Shown one piece after another: positions 1 to 8,510 of a stretch of 31,101 bases of DNA. A model generated the notes under the pieces. The model saw only the letters and a program-made list of their open reading frames with translations, ran no database searches and was not told the origin of the DNA. The position numbers were made by a program, and so were the translations under genes. The stretch lies in the NCBI GenBank assembly GCA_036259835.1, contig DATABA010000089.1, forward strand, positions 1 to 31,101. The letters run 5' to 3'. This DNA comes from JALYGK01 sp036259835 (GTDB lineage Bacteria > Actinomycetota > UBA4738). Each line of letters starts with the position of its first letter. Within the stretch, counting starts at the first letter, position 1.

Positions 1-139
<139 letters not shown>

Positions 140-475
140 AATCGATCCGGCCGGTTTGTCCGTCCGGACTTGGTTTCGTACGAATCCGCGTCACTCGTCG
201 GAACCCGGACACGCGACAACGCGCGCCCCCGAGTCCTTTCTCATGACGGGAGTGCACTGGCTTTTGGCACACTGTTCAGTTCTCAAGGTGCGGGCCCGAA
301 CTTCTCTGAGCTTTCGAAACCCTGGAGACACAAGAAGGCCGCCGGCTCGCGCCGACGGACCCTGGCGTAACCCGTTTGGTTATCGGTTACGTCAGTCGGC
401 CTCCTTACCCATGTTCCATTGTCAGAAAGCTGGTTCCCATTCGGGACCCTTCTTCCGGGGGTGTCCCCCGAAGCG
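140..475 (-). other. 16S rRNA leader (transcribed, non-coding)
   Basis: This stretch of about 335 nt without a gene lies between the predicted rRNA start site and mature 16S. At 272-287 (minus) it carries CTTGAGAACTGAACAG, the conserved block before 16S in many Gram-positive rRNA operons, linked to antitermination and RNase III processing. A perfect inverted repeat GTAACC/GGTTAC spans 367-390. Short frames that can be drawn here show no recognisable protein and are not called. Confidence 0.75.
431..474 (-). repeat. Two tandem stem-loops at the start of the rRNA leader
   Basis: Two adjacent inverted repeats are visible. At 431-448 the arms are GGTTCCC and GGGACC around a short loop. At 452-474 the arms are CTTCCGGGGG and CCCCCGAAG with one bulged C. 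They lie 46 to 89 nt past the tyrS stop and directly after the predicted rRNA start. No T-run follows either stem, so a role as tyrS terminator is only possible; leader RNA structure is the alternative. Confidence 0.5.
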
Positions 476-481
476 ATCACT

Positions 482-511
482 ATGGTACGGCGCGGGCGAA
501 GCCAGCGTCAA
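482..511 (-). promoter_or_regulatory. Predicted rRNA promoter
   Basis: On the minus strand a TTGACG -35 box (506-511) is followed after 18 bp by TACCAT (482-487). It is the best promoter match in the tyrS-16S gap and starts only 8 bp past the tyrS stop. The expected start site is near 475. No second convincing tandem promoter was found. Confidence 0.55.
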
Positions 512-519
512 TGAGGTCG

Positions 520-1794
520 CTACGGGCCGGTCAGCCGGACGAACTTCCGCCGTCCTACCTGGATCACGGTTCCCGGAAGCGACTCCGACGCGACCTCCAC
601 CTCTCCAGCGGCAGGCGCGACGCCGTTGAGCTTAATGCCGGACTGATTGAGTAGCCGCCTGGCTTCCGACGTCGATTTGACCAATCCGAGCTCCAACAGG
701 AGATGCGCCAACGAGACCAACGGCTGGCCCTTAAACCGCCCGGGCAGCGGAACCTCGGGGATGTCCTTCGGGATCTCCCGCTCCCGGTGGATCTGGTCGA
801 ACCGGCGCTCCGAGCCGGCGGCCGCCCGGGCGCCGTGGTAGAGCTGGACCACCTCCCCAGCCATGCGCCGTTTGGCCAACACCGGGTTACCGGCCCGCTC
901 TGCTTCCGACATCACCGCCTGGACGTCCCCTGGGGCGAGGGAAGTGCACAGCCGGAGGTAACGCTCGATGAGATCGTCCGGTACGCGCATGAGCTTTCCG
1001 AACATATCCTCCGGCGGATCCGTCAGCGCCACGTAGTTGTCGAATGACTTGGACATCTTCCGGACGCCGTCGATGCCTTCCAGCAGCGGCATGGTGAACA
1101 CCACCTGCGGCTCCTGCCCGTACTCCTTCTGGATGTCGCGACCGACCAGAAGGTTGAAGGTCTGGTCGGTTCCACCCATCTCGACATCCGCCTCCACCGC
1201 CACCGAGTCCATCGCCTGCATAAGTGGATAGAGAAACTCGACGACGCTGATCGGGCGCCCTTCCCGGTACCGCGCCTGGAAATCATCGCGTTCCAGCATT
1301 CGCGCCACCGTGTACGACGAGGTAAGTCGCAAGACGTCTCCCATCGACATCGTCCCAAGCCACTCCGAGTTGCGCCGCACCTCCGCCCGTTCCATGTCGA
1401 GCACCAACCCAGCCTGATCCAAGTAGGTCCGAGCGTTCGCTTCGATCTCATCCTCTGAAAGGAACGGGCGGGTCTCCGACTGGCCCGAGGGGTCGCCGAC
1501 CCTCCCGGTGAAGTCGCCGATGATCAGGACCGCGGTGTGGCCGAGGTCCTGAAACTGCCGGAGCTTTCGCAACACCACCGCATGGCCAAGGTGGAGATCT
1601 GGCCGCGAAGGGTCGATCCCGAGCTTCACCCGAAGCGGCCGCCCCTCTCGCCGGGAATGCTGAAGCCGCTCCTCGAGCTCCTCGACACGAATCACCGTCG
1701 CGGCGTTCTCGACCAACCGCGTCACGGCCGCAGATTCAACGGACCCCATCGCGGCGGATGGTAACAGGGGCGCTTTCGCCGACAGGGGGCTCAT
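520..1794 (-). CDS. tyrS: Tyrosyl-tRNA synthetase
   Basis: This class I aminoacyl-tRNA synthetase charges tRNA-Tyr in the cytoplasm. The 424-residue product has the HIGH-type motif as HLGH (68-71), a GGTDQ tyrosine-pocket motif (207-211), KMSKS (246-250), and a C-terminal S4 RNA-binding domain from about 360 to the end. Length fits the family. A GGAGG lies only 3 nt before the ATG at 1794, closer than usual. An in-frame ATG at 1749 would remove 15 low-complexity residues but has no Shine-Dalgarno, so the longer form is kept with some doubt. The gene is divergent from the penicillin-binding protein with about 59 bp between them. No T-box fits in that gap. Its stop is followed at once by the rRNA promoter. 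Confidence 0.95.
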   Translation of the reverse strand: MSPLSAKAPLLPSAAMGSVESAAVTRLVENAATVIRVEELEERLQHSRREGRPLRVKLGIDPSRPDLHLGHAVVLRKLRQFQDLGHTAVLIIGDFTGRVGDPSGQSETRPFLSEDEIEANARTYLDQAGLVLDMERAEVRRNSEWLGTMSMGDVLRLTSSYTVARMLERDDFQARYREGRPISVVEFLYPLMQAMDSVAVEADVEMGGTDQTFNLLVGRDIQKEYGQEPQVVFTMPLLEGIDGVRKMSKSFDNYVALTDPPEDMFGKLMRVPDDLIERYLRLCTSLAPGDVQAVMSEAERAGNPVLAKRRMAGEVVQLYHGARAAAGSERRFDQIHREREIPKDIPEVPLPGRFKGQPLVSLAHLLLELGLVKSTSEARRLLNQSGIKLNGVAPAAGEVEVASESLPGTVIQVGRRKFVRLTGP

Positions 1795-1853
1795 TCACCT
1801 CCAGAAACGTGTCGAAAACGTAACCAGCGAGCGCGTTCCTGACGCCCAAAGAC

Positions 1854-4136
1854 ATGAGGCTCCACTTGCCGAAGCATCCCAAAGCCCGGAAGCCGCTGGC
1901 CGCTGTAGCAACAGCGGTGACGACGCTTTTGTCGGCGTGCACACTGCCCAGCCTTCCCGCCGAAGCACCCCGCATCCCCCCATTACCCCAGACGTCCATG
2001 CTCTTCGACGCAGACGGTCGGCGGATCACGACCCTGCACGCAGGTGAAAACCGCATCCTCATTCACCTCAACGACATGTCGAGGGCGCTTCGCCAGGCCG
2101 TCATCGCCGCTGAGGACGAACGCTTCTATCACCACCACGGGGTGGACGCGAAGGCCATCATCCGGGCGGGCATCAAGAACGCCGCGCGAGGCGAGGTTGT
2201 CGAGGGCGGCTCCACCATCACTCAGCAGCTCGTGAAGAACACCATCACGGGCAGCGCCAGGACGTTCGGGCGAAAGATCCGAGAAGCCCGACTGGCGTAC
2301 CGCCTGGAGGATCGGTACTCCAAGGGCAAGATCCTCGAGATGTACCTGAACACCGTCTACTTCGGGCAGGGAGCCTACGGCGCGCAGGCCGCGGCGAAGA
2401 CTTATTTCTCGAAACACGCCCGCGACCTCTCGTTGCCGCAGGCCGCGCTGTTGGCTGGACTGATCGCCGCGCCTTCGAGACTCGACCCGGTGTTCCATGC
2501 GAAAGCTGCTCGGTCGCGCCGCAACTATGTCCTCAGACGAATGCGCTCCGTCGGGATGATCGGGAAGCGCGATTTCCGGCGAGCCGTCAGGACCAAGGTC
2601 GATCTCCAGCTTGCGCATGAAAAGGAGTACTCCGCCCCCTATTTCGTCGACTACGTCAAGCGGTGGTTCCTCAACAGCCCACGGTTCGGACCCAACTTCG
2701 ACGCTCGCTACAAGCGCCTGTTCGAAGGCGGGCTCCGCATTTACACGACGCTGGATCTCGACCTTCAGAAGCATGCCGAGCGCGCCGTCCAGATGGTGCT
2801 GACCGAGCAACGAGATCCATACGCTGCAATGACGGTCCTGGATCCTCGCACCGGCGCCGTCAAGGCGATGGTTGGCGGACGCGACTACTTCTCGAAGAGC
2901 GATCCCTTCGCGAAGGTCAACCTCGCGACCGGCGGAACCACCGGCCGCCAGGCCGGTTCGGCGTTCAAGCCGTTCGCGCTCATCGCTGCCCTCGCGCAAG
3001 GCATCTCGCCCAATCGCCTGTATCGCGCTCCGCCCGCCCTCACCTTTCGGCTGCCCCCCGGCTCGGACCCGCCCACGTGGCCGGTTCGGAACTACGACGG
3101 GTGGTCCGGCGGCTCGATGACGCTCCAAGAGGCAACTATTAACTCGGTGAACACCGTCTACGCGCAGCTCATCATGGAAATAGGACCGGACAGCGTGGTC
3201 CAAACCGCGCGCGACATGGGCATCACGTCGGATCTCGCTGCGGTGCCGTCCGCCGTTCTGGGCGCAAATGAGGTCAACACACTTGAGATGGCGTCGGCGT
3301 ACGGCACGCTTGCCATGCTCGGCGAGCGCGCTCGGCCTCATGTGGTGAGCAAGATCACCGACGCTCGGGGCCGGGTCATCTACCAGCCGGATACCGGGCG
3401 CAAGCGCGTCCTCCTACCCGGCGTCGCCTGGATCGCCAACCAGATCCTTCAGAACGTCGTACAGCGCGGCACGGCGACTCAGGCGAGGATTGGCCGGCCC
3501 GCGGCCGGAAAGACCGGGACAGCACAGGAATGGCGTGACGCCTGGTTCGTCGGCTACATCCCTCAGCTCGTCGGGGCGGTTTGGGTCGGCTTCCCTGAGC
3601 GCCAGATCCCCATGGTCTACCCGACGGTGCGCCTGAGCCGGATCACCGGCGGGTCATGGCCGGCACAGATCTGGCGCGCCTTCATGGTTCGCGCGACCGA
3701 GGAGATGCCGATCGAACACTGGCGGATGCCGGAGATCGAATACATATCCGTGAAGATCGACGTCACACGAGGATGTGTGGCGAACGAGTACACGCTTCCT
3801 ATCGACATACGGGTTCGATGGTTCATGCGCGGAACCGAACCGACCAAGGTCTGCACCGAACCGAGCGGTCCTCAAATCATCCCAGTCCCCTCTGTTATCG
3901 GCATGACCGAGGAAAAGGCTCGCGAGACCCTTGAGCGCTACACGTTCGACATCTCGATCCAAACCGAAGTGGTCGACGGCGCGGACCCCGGAACGGTGGC
4001 CGCTCAGGAACCAGCGCCGGGCATGTCGGCGCTCCAGCAGGGGTCGGTGGTGATCACCGTGGCGGCCGCACAGTCGGTTCGGAAGTGGGTGGGGCCGTCG
4101 CCTTCACCCTCGTCGGCGTCGCAACAAGGGACCTGA
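1854..4136 (+). CDS. Class A penicillin-binding protein (glycosyltransferase/transpeptidase) with PASTA domain
   Basis: The product is predicted to polymerise and cross-link peptidoglycan outside the membrane. The 760 residues begin with a basic stretch, a hydrophobic segment (14-28) and a lipobox LLSAC (Cys29). The GT51 domain follows, with catalytic Glu87 in AEDERFY and GGSTITQQLVKN (118-129). The transpeptidase domain has SAFK (Ser369, Lys372), SVN (431-433) and KTGT (553-556). One PASTA domain lies at about 675-737, followed by a Ser/Pro-rich tail. All catalytic motifs are intact. Most class A enzymes keep an uncleaved membrane anchor; here the sequence instead suggests lipoprotein anchoring. 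No clear Shine-Dalgarno precedes the ATG, so the start is moderately sure. Confidence 0.93.
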   Translation: MRLHLPKHPKARKPLAAVATAVTTLLSACTLPSLPAEAPRIPPLPQTSMLFDADGRRITTLHAGENRILIHLNDMSRALRQAVIAAEDERFYHHHGVDAKAIIRAGIKNAARGEVVEGGSTITQQLVKNTITGSARTFGRKIREARLAYRLEDRYSKGKILEMYLNTVYFGQGAYGAQAAAKTYFSKHARDLSLPQAALLAGLIAAPSRLDPVFHAKAARSRRNYVLRRMRSVGMIGKRDFRRAVRTKVDLQLAHEKEYSAPYFVDYVKRWFLNSPRFGPNFDARYKRLFEGGLRIYTTLDLDLQKHAERAVQMVLTEQRDPYAAMTVLDPRTGAVKAMVGGRDYFSKSDPFAKVNLATGGTTGRQAGSAFKPFALIAALAQGISPNRLYRAPPALTFRLPPGSDPPTWPVRNYDGWSGGSMTLQEATINSVNTVYAQLIMEIGPDSVVQTARDMGITSDLAAVPSAVLGANEVNTLEMASAYGTLAMLGERARPHVVSKITDARGRVIYQPDTGRKRVLLPGVAWIANQILQNVVQRGTATQARIGRPAAGKTGTAQEWRDAWFVGYIPQLVGAVWVGFPERQIPMVYPTVRLSRITGGSWPAQIWRAFMVRATEEMPIEHWRMPEIEYISVKIDVTRGCVANEYTLPIDIRVRWFMRGTEPTKVCTEPSGPQIIPVPSVIGMTEEKARETLERYTFDISIQTEVVDGADPGTVAAQEPAPGMSALQQGSVVITVAAAQSVRKWVGPSPSPSSASQQGT

Positions 4137-4181
4137 TCGGTTCGCTCGTACCGTAGCCTTCCCTTCGAAGACGGAAGTCCC

Positions 4182-4200
4182 GATAATCCTGGACCGAGGG
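4182..4200 (+). promoter_or_regulatory. Possible -10 box and ribosome binding site of the cyclase/STAND gene
   Basis: GATAAT at 4182-4187 resembles a -10 box, and GAGGG at 4196-4200 lies 7 nt before the TTG start at 4208. No good -35 box was found. An upstream CTTCC/GGAAG inverted repeat could be a weak end signal for the preceding gene. Confidence 0.35.
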
Positions 4201-4207
4201 AACGGAA

Positions 4208-6856
4208 TTGGAAGAACTACCCACCGGCACTGTCACCTTCTTGTTCAGTGACATTGAGGGGTCGACTCGACTCCTCAACCGGCTCGGCGACATCTACCAC
4301 CGAGTCCTGGAGGACCATGCCCGAATCCTGCGCGCCGCCTTCGCCAAAGCCGGCGGTTATGCGGTCAGCACGGAGGGTGACTCGTTCTTCGTCGTGTTTC
4401 AGAGCGCGCCCGCCGCGCTCGCGGGCGCCGTCGAGGCTCAGCGAAGGCTCGAGGAACACGAGTGGCCGGAGAAGGTAATTGTCCGGGTGCGGATGGGTCT
4501 GCACACGGGCGAGGGCAAGCTGGGTGGAGACAACTACATCGGGATCGACGTGAACCGCGCCGCTCGCATCACCTCGGCCGCACACGGCGGCCAAATTCTG
4601 GTCTCAGCCTCGACTCAGTCGCTGGTCATGGGGTCCTTGCCCAGCGGGGTGACGCTCCGCGACCTAGGCAATCACCGCTTGAAGGACCTCGAGCACCCGG
4701 AGCGGCTGTTCCAAGCCGTGATCGAGGGGCTGCCGGATGAGTTCCCTCCCATCCGTTCGCTCGATGCGCGTCCAAACAATCTCCCTGTCCCAGTCACCAG
4801 CTTCGTGGGCCGGCGTCAGGAGACCGAAAGAGTCAAGGAGGCGTTGGCGCAGACTCGGCTGCTCACGCTGACCGGGCCGGGAGGGACGGGGAAGACCCGC
4901 CTCAGCATTCAGGTGGGTCAAGACGTCCTGGGTTCCTTCGAGCACGGCGTGTACTTCGTCGCCCTGGCGACTATCGAAGATCCGCTTCTCGTGCCGTCCA
5001 CCATCGCCCACACCCTCGGACTCGCGGAGGAGGGCACCCGGCCGATCCTTCAGAGCCTGGAGGAGCATCTCCGAGACCGGGAACTCCTCCTCATCCTGGA
5101 CAACTTCGAGCAGATCACCGAGGCGGCAACCGTGGTGGCCGATCTGCTCTCGGCGGCTCCCCGGCTCAAGATCCTGGTCACGAGCCGAGAGGTACTTCGG
5201 CTCTCAGCCGAGCAGGAATTCCCGGTCCCACCCATGGATCTGCCCGACGTGGCGCATCTTCCGCCGCTTGAAGTCCTCACTCAATACGAAGCCGTCTCGC
5301 TGTTCATCCAGCGAGCCAAGGCTGTCCACCCCGGCTTCATGATTACCGACGAAAACGCCCCCGCCGTCGCCGAGATCTGCGCGCGACTGGATGGGCTTCC
5401 GCTGGCGATCGAGCTCGCCGCCGCCCGGGTCCGCGTCCTTTCCCCGCATGCCATCCTCAATCGGCTGGCCCACCGGCTGACCCTGCTTACCGGAGGTGCG
5501 CGAGACGTTCCCCGCCGGCAACAGACGCTGCGAGACGCCATCGCATGGAGTTATGACCTGCTGGACGAACCGGAGAGAATCCTGTTCTCACGCTTGGCCG
5601 TGTTCACGGGTGGCTGGAGCCTCGAAGCCGCCGACGCTGTCTGCAACCCGACAGGTGAGCTCCCCATGGACATCCTCGATGCGCTCGGCTCCCTCGTCGA
5701 CAAGAGCCTTCTCCGCCGCGGCGACACCGACACCGGCGAGCCTCGGTTCCGAATGCTCCAGGTGATCCGCGAGTATGCCCTGGAGCGACTGGCCGAAGCA
5801 CAGGACGCAGATCAAGTTCGTGAGCGCCACGGCCGGTTCTTTGCCCGGCTGGCAGAAGAAGCGGCGCCGCACCTTCAGGGAGGCGACCAGGCCCGGTGGC
5901 TGGACCTCCTGGAAATGGAGCACGACAACCTTCGCTCCTCACTGGAGTGGTTGCAGAAGGCGGATCCGGCAGCGGCCCAGTCGCTGGGATGGCACCTGTG
6001 GCGTTTCTGGCAGAAGCGGGGCTTCCTTCAGGAGGCGCGTCAGCGATTGGAGGAGCTACTGGCCGGTCCCGGGGCTCGAAACGATCTCCTGGCGCGGGCG
6101 CGGGCTCTCGACGCGGCCGGCGGCGTGGCCTACTGGCAAGCCGAGTTCGATGCGGCCCGGGTCTTCTACGAGGAAGCGCTCGACATCAACCGAGATCGCG
6201 GCGACCGAGCGGGCGAGGCCGAGCAGCTCTACAACATCTCGTTCACGTACTCGGTCCCGCGCGTCGACAACGAGGAGGCGGAACGGCTCGGCCGCGAAGC
6301 GCTGGAGATCTTCACCGAACTAGGCGACACGGCCGGGGAGGCCAAGTGCCTGTGGGCGTTGTCGTGGAATGGGTTCCAAAACAAGCAGTTCGATCGCGCC
6401 AGGGAGTATCTGGAGAAGGCGGAGCGGGTATTCCGCGAGCTCAACGACGTGTTCGGCCTCGGATGGGCGCTGCACAGCCTGGGAATCCTGGAGATCATTG
6501 AGCGGAACCCGGAAGCGGCCGACCGCGTGCTGCGAGAGGCCATGACCGCGTTCTCGGAGGCCGGAGATTTATCCGGGATTGCGCTCCTGACCGATGACTA
6601 TTCGTGGCTGGCCGAGCTCCAGGGCCACCGAGAGCGAGCCGTGCGCCTTGCCGGTGCGGCGCGGGCGCTCGAGGCCATGGCGGGAACCGGCCTCGTCGAA
6701 GTGGTGCCCGACGAGATCGGGCGTCCCGACCCGCACAACTGGTTAGTCGACGACGCGGCCCGGGCGGCGTGGGCGGAGGGAAAGGCGATGAGCGTCGAAG
6801 AGATCGTCGCTTACGCCCTCAAGGATCCCGCCGATGAGGTCGTTCCCCCTCCGTAG
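4208..6856 (+). CDS. Nucleotide cyclase / STAND ATPase / TPR protein
   Basis: This 882-residue signalling protein has three parts. Residues 1-175 are a class III adenylate/guanylate cyclase domain with metal-binding Asp15 (FSDIEGST) and Asp58 (EGDSFF) and transition-state Asn116 and Arg120 (VNRAAR). Residues 195-520 are an NB-ARC/AfsR-like ATPase with Walker A GPGGTGKT (223-230) and Walker B LLLILDNFEQ (293-302). The rest, from about 600, is TPR-like. No LuxR-type DNA-binding domain is present at the C-terminus, unlike some relatives. The family is common in Actinobacteria, usually with unknown ligand. The start codon is TTG with GAGGG just upstream. It follows the penicillin-binding protein on the same strand by 71 bp and ends 4 bp from a convergent methyltransferase gene. 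Confidence 0.9.
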   Translation: MEELPTGTVTFLFSDIEGSTRLLNRLGDIYHRVLEDHARILRAAFAKAGGYAVSTEGDSFFVVFQSAPAALAGAVEAQRRLEEHEWPEKVIVRVRMGLHTGEGKLGGDNYIGIDVNRAARITSAAHGGQILVSASTQSLVMGSLPSGVTLRDLGNHRLKDLEHPERLFQAVIEGLPDEFPPIRSLDARPNNLPVPVTSFVGRRQETERVKEALAQTRLLTLTGPGGTGKTRLSIQVGQDVLGSFEHGVYFVALATIEDPLLVPSTIAHTLGLAEEGTRPILQSLEEHLRDRELLLILDNFEQITEAATVVADLLSAAPRLKILVTSREVLRLSAEQEFPVPPMDLPDVAHLPPLEVLTQYEAVSLFIQRAKAVHPGFMITDENAPAVAEICARLDGLPLAIELAAARVRVLSPHAILNRLAHRLTLLTGGARDVPRRQQTLRDAIAWSYDLLDEPERILFSRLAVFTGGWSLEAADAVCNPTGELPMDILDALGSLVDKSLLRRGDTDTGEPRFRMLQVIREYALERLAEAQDADQVRERHGRFFARLAEEAAPHLQGGDQARWLDLLEMEHDNLRSSLEWLQKADPAAAQSLGWHLWRFWQKRGFLQEARQRLEELLAGPGARNDLLARARALDAAGGVAYWQAEFDAARVFYEEALDINRDRGDRAGEAEQLYNISFTYSVPRVDNEEAERLGREALEIFTELGDTAGEAKCLWALSWNGFQNKQFDRAREYLEKAERVFRELNDVFGLGWALHSLGILEIIERNPEAADRVLREAMTAFSEAGDLSGIALLTDDYSWLAELQGHRERAVRLAGAARALEAMAGTGLVEVVPDEIGRPDPHNWLVDDAARAAWAEGKAMSVEEIVAYALKDPADEVVPPP

Positions 6857-6860
6857 CGAG

Positions 6861-7679
6861 CTACTCCGGCCGCCGCGCCACCGTAACGATCACCTCGGAT
6901 TCCTCCTCGAAGTCTTCCGGCGACATCTGCTTTAGCCGTCGGGAGGCTCTGTCGAGAAGGGGCTGCTGCCTTTCCTGATCGAGGGACTCCCACCGGTACC
7001 GGCAGCATCCAAGACTCATCCGTCGCGAAACGAACTCGTCGTTGGTGGGCCGATCAATGAATAACTCGACACGTGAAGTGATTTCTCGAAATCCGGTCGC
7101 ATTCAGTCGCGTCTTCATCTTCCTCGGAGTGTTCACGAACTCGTGCCACGAAAGTTTCTCGGTGAATTCGGGAACGCCCGCAGCGTCCAGCTCATCGAGC
7201 CAGCACTCCCATGCGCGACTGTCGCGTTCGTTTCCCCACGTGAGCAGACCGATCCGGCCACCGGGGCGGAGCACTCGCCAGGCCTCTTCCAGCCCGACAG
7301 CGGGACGGGACAGATGGAACAACATGAAGGCCATCACCACCGCGTCGAACGAGCCGTCTGCGAATGGAAGGTCGGCAGCATCACCGACGACGAGCGGGAA
7401 ATCTCTGGGGGCGAGGGCAAGCATCCCTTCGGCTCGGTCCAACCCAAAGACCATCGACCGCGGCGCCGCCTTCTGGAGGTGCGGAAGCAGCGCCCCTACT
7501 CCGCAGCCCACCTCGAGTACCTGCCCGGCGTCCTGAAGCGGGAGGGCGTCGATGAGCCACCGCGCCAGGCGAACGAGGATGGGCGCCCACAAGTCGCGGT
7601 ACGCCTCTGCCTCCGAGGAATAGTGGAGGGCGATGCGGTGACCAGCTCGTTGCGCTCGATCGGGCCGGGGCCGCGTCAT
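6861..7679 (-). CDS. Class I SAM-dependent methyltransferase
   Basis: A 272-residue soluble protein with a Rossmann methyltransferase domain of the Methyltransf_11 type. The SAM-binding motif I is VLEVGCGVGALLP (about 54-66), the acidic motif II is FGLDRAEGM, and the post-I region reads GDAADLPFADGSFDAVV. The substrate cannot be read from the sequence; relatives act on small molecules, lipids or quinones. It ends 4 bp from the convergent cyclase/STAND gene and is divergent from the dienelactone hydrolase gene. No Shine-Dalgarno precedes the ATG, but TACGCT lies 7 nt upstream, consistent with a leaderless transcript. Confidence 0.85.
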   Translation of the reverse strand: MTRPRPDRAQRAGHRIALHYSSEAEAYRDLWAPILVRLARWLIDALPLQDAGQVLEVGCGVGALLPHLQKAAPRSMVFGLDRAEGMLALAPRDFPLVVGDAADLPFADGSFDAVVMAFMLFHLSRPAVGLEEAWRVLRPGGRIGLLTWGNERDSRAWECWLDELDAAGVPEFTEKLSWHEFVNTPRKMKTRLNATGFREITSRVELFIDRPTNDEFVSRRMSLGCCRYRWESLDQERQQPLLDRASRRLKQMSPEDFEEESEVIVTVARRPE

Positions 7680-7686
7680 GCGGCGA

Positions 7687-7696
7687 AGCGTACGCT
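7687..7696. promoter_or_regulatory. Palindrome offering a -10-like box on both strands
   Basis: AGCGTACGCT is a perfect 10-bp palindrome in the 26-bp gap between the methyltransferase and hydrolase starts. It presents TACGCT on each strand, 7 nt before the minus-strand ATG and 9 nt before the plus-strand ATG. It could be a two-way promoter core or an operator. No -35 boxes were found. Confidence 0.35.
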
Positions 7697-7705
7697 CAGT
7701 TCAGC

Positions 7706-8473
7706 ATGTGCCACGAGCCTGATTCTCGGCCTCCCCTCCCCCCGGTCGCCGGGGGAGCCGGAAGCGGAGGACGCCTTGTGCTTAAGGCAAACGACGGCAA
7801 CCGGTTCGTTGCCTTCAGCGCGCCGACCAGCATCGTAGACGCGCCGGCCGTGATCATCCTCCCCGATGTCCGGGGGCTTCATCCCTTTTATGAAGAGTTG
7901 GCGCTGCGCTTCGCCGGCGCGGGCGTGAATGCGCTCGCCATTGATTACTACGGAAGGACCGCGGGGACCGGGAGTCGTACGGCCGACTTCGACTACGAGT
8001 CCCATTTCGAACAGGCGACCGACCAGAACGTCGGCCGGGACGTCACTGCGGCCGTCGCCTATGTGCGATCGGCCGACGGCGGTGCGGCACGCGCGGTCTT
8101 CACGGTTGGCTTCTGCTTCGGAGGCCGGATGTCCTTCAACCAGGCGGCGAGCGAGCAAGACCTTGCCGGTGTCGTGGGGTTCTACGGCCGGGTGGCGGAG
8201 GAGCAGCCAGGCGATCCCACCGCGCCCGTCGTCCAGGCAACAACGTACCGGTGTCCCGTACTAGGTCTGTTCGGGGGCGCCGACCCGAAGATCAGAGCCG
8301 AGCACGTTGAGTCCTTTCGGAGGGCGCTCGACGCCGCCGGAGTTCAAAACGAGCTCGTGGTCTACCCGGGCGCGCCGCATTCTTTTTTCGACCGCGCCTT
8401 CGCCGAATACGAGCGCGAGTCCAGCGACGCCTGGACTCGAGTGGTCCGCTTCATCAAGGAACGGGCGCGTTGA
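7706..8473 (+). CDS. Dienelactone hydrolase family protein
   Basis: An alpha/beta hydrolase of 255 residues. The family uses a Cys-Asp-His triad, seen here as Cys137 in GFCFGG, Asp193 in GGADPK and His225 in GAPHSFF. The founding enzyme opens dienelactone in chloroaromatic breakdown, but many genomic members have unknown substrates and nothing nearby suggests aromatic degradation. The N-terminus MCHEPDSRPP resembles my recollection of actinobacterial relatives and supports the ATG at 7706. An in-frame GTG at 7778 has a better Shine-Dalgarno (GGAGG, 7 nt upstream) and is the alternative. It is divergent from the methyltransferase gene and convergent with the glycosylase gene. Confidence 0.88.
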   Translation: MCHEPDSRPPLPPVAGGAGSGGRLVLKANDGNRFVAFSAPTSIVDAPAVIILPDVRGLHPFYEELALRFAGAGVNALAIDYYGRTAGTGSRTADFDYESHFEQATDQNVGRDVTAAVAYVRSADGGAARAVFTVGFCFGGRMSFNQAASEQDLAGVVGFYGRVAEEQPGDPTAPVVQATTYRCPVLGLFGGADPKIRAEHVESFRRALDAAGVQNELVVYPGAPHSFFDRAFAEYERESSDAWTRVVRFIKERAR

Positions 8474-8510
8474 GGTATCGAATCCCCCCGGCGCACGATC
8501 GTCACCCGCG

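Noticed and set aside
1795..1853. T-box or other tRNA-sensing leader before tyrS
   Set aside because: Only 59 bp separate tyrS from the divergent gene, with no T-box core; the same holds for the 45-bp pheS upstream gap.
1983..3341. Long minus-strand open frame (452 codons) opposite the penicillin-binding protein gene
   Set aside because: The plus strand has all GT51 and transpeptidase motifs; the minus product shows no domain and reflects GC-rich codon use.
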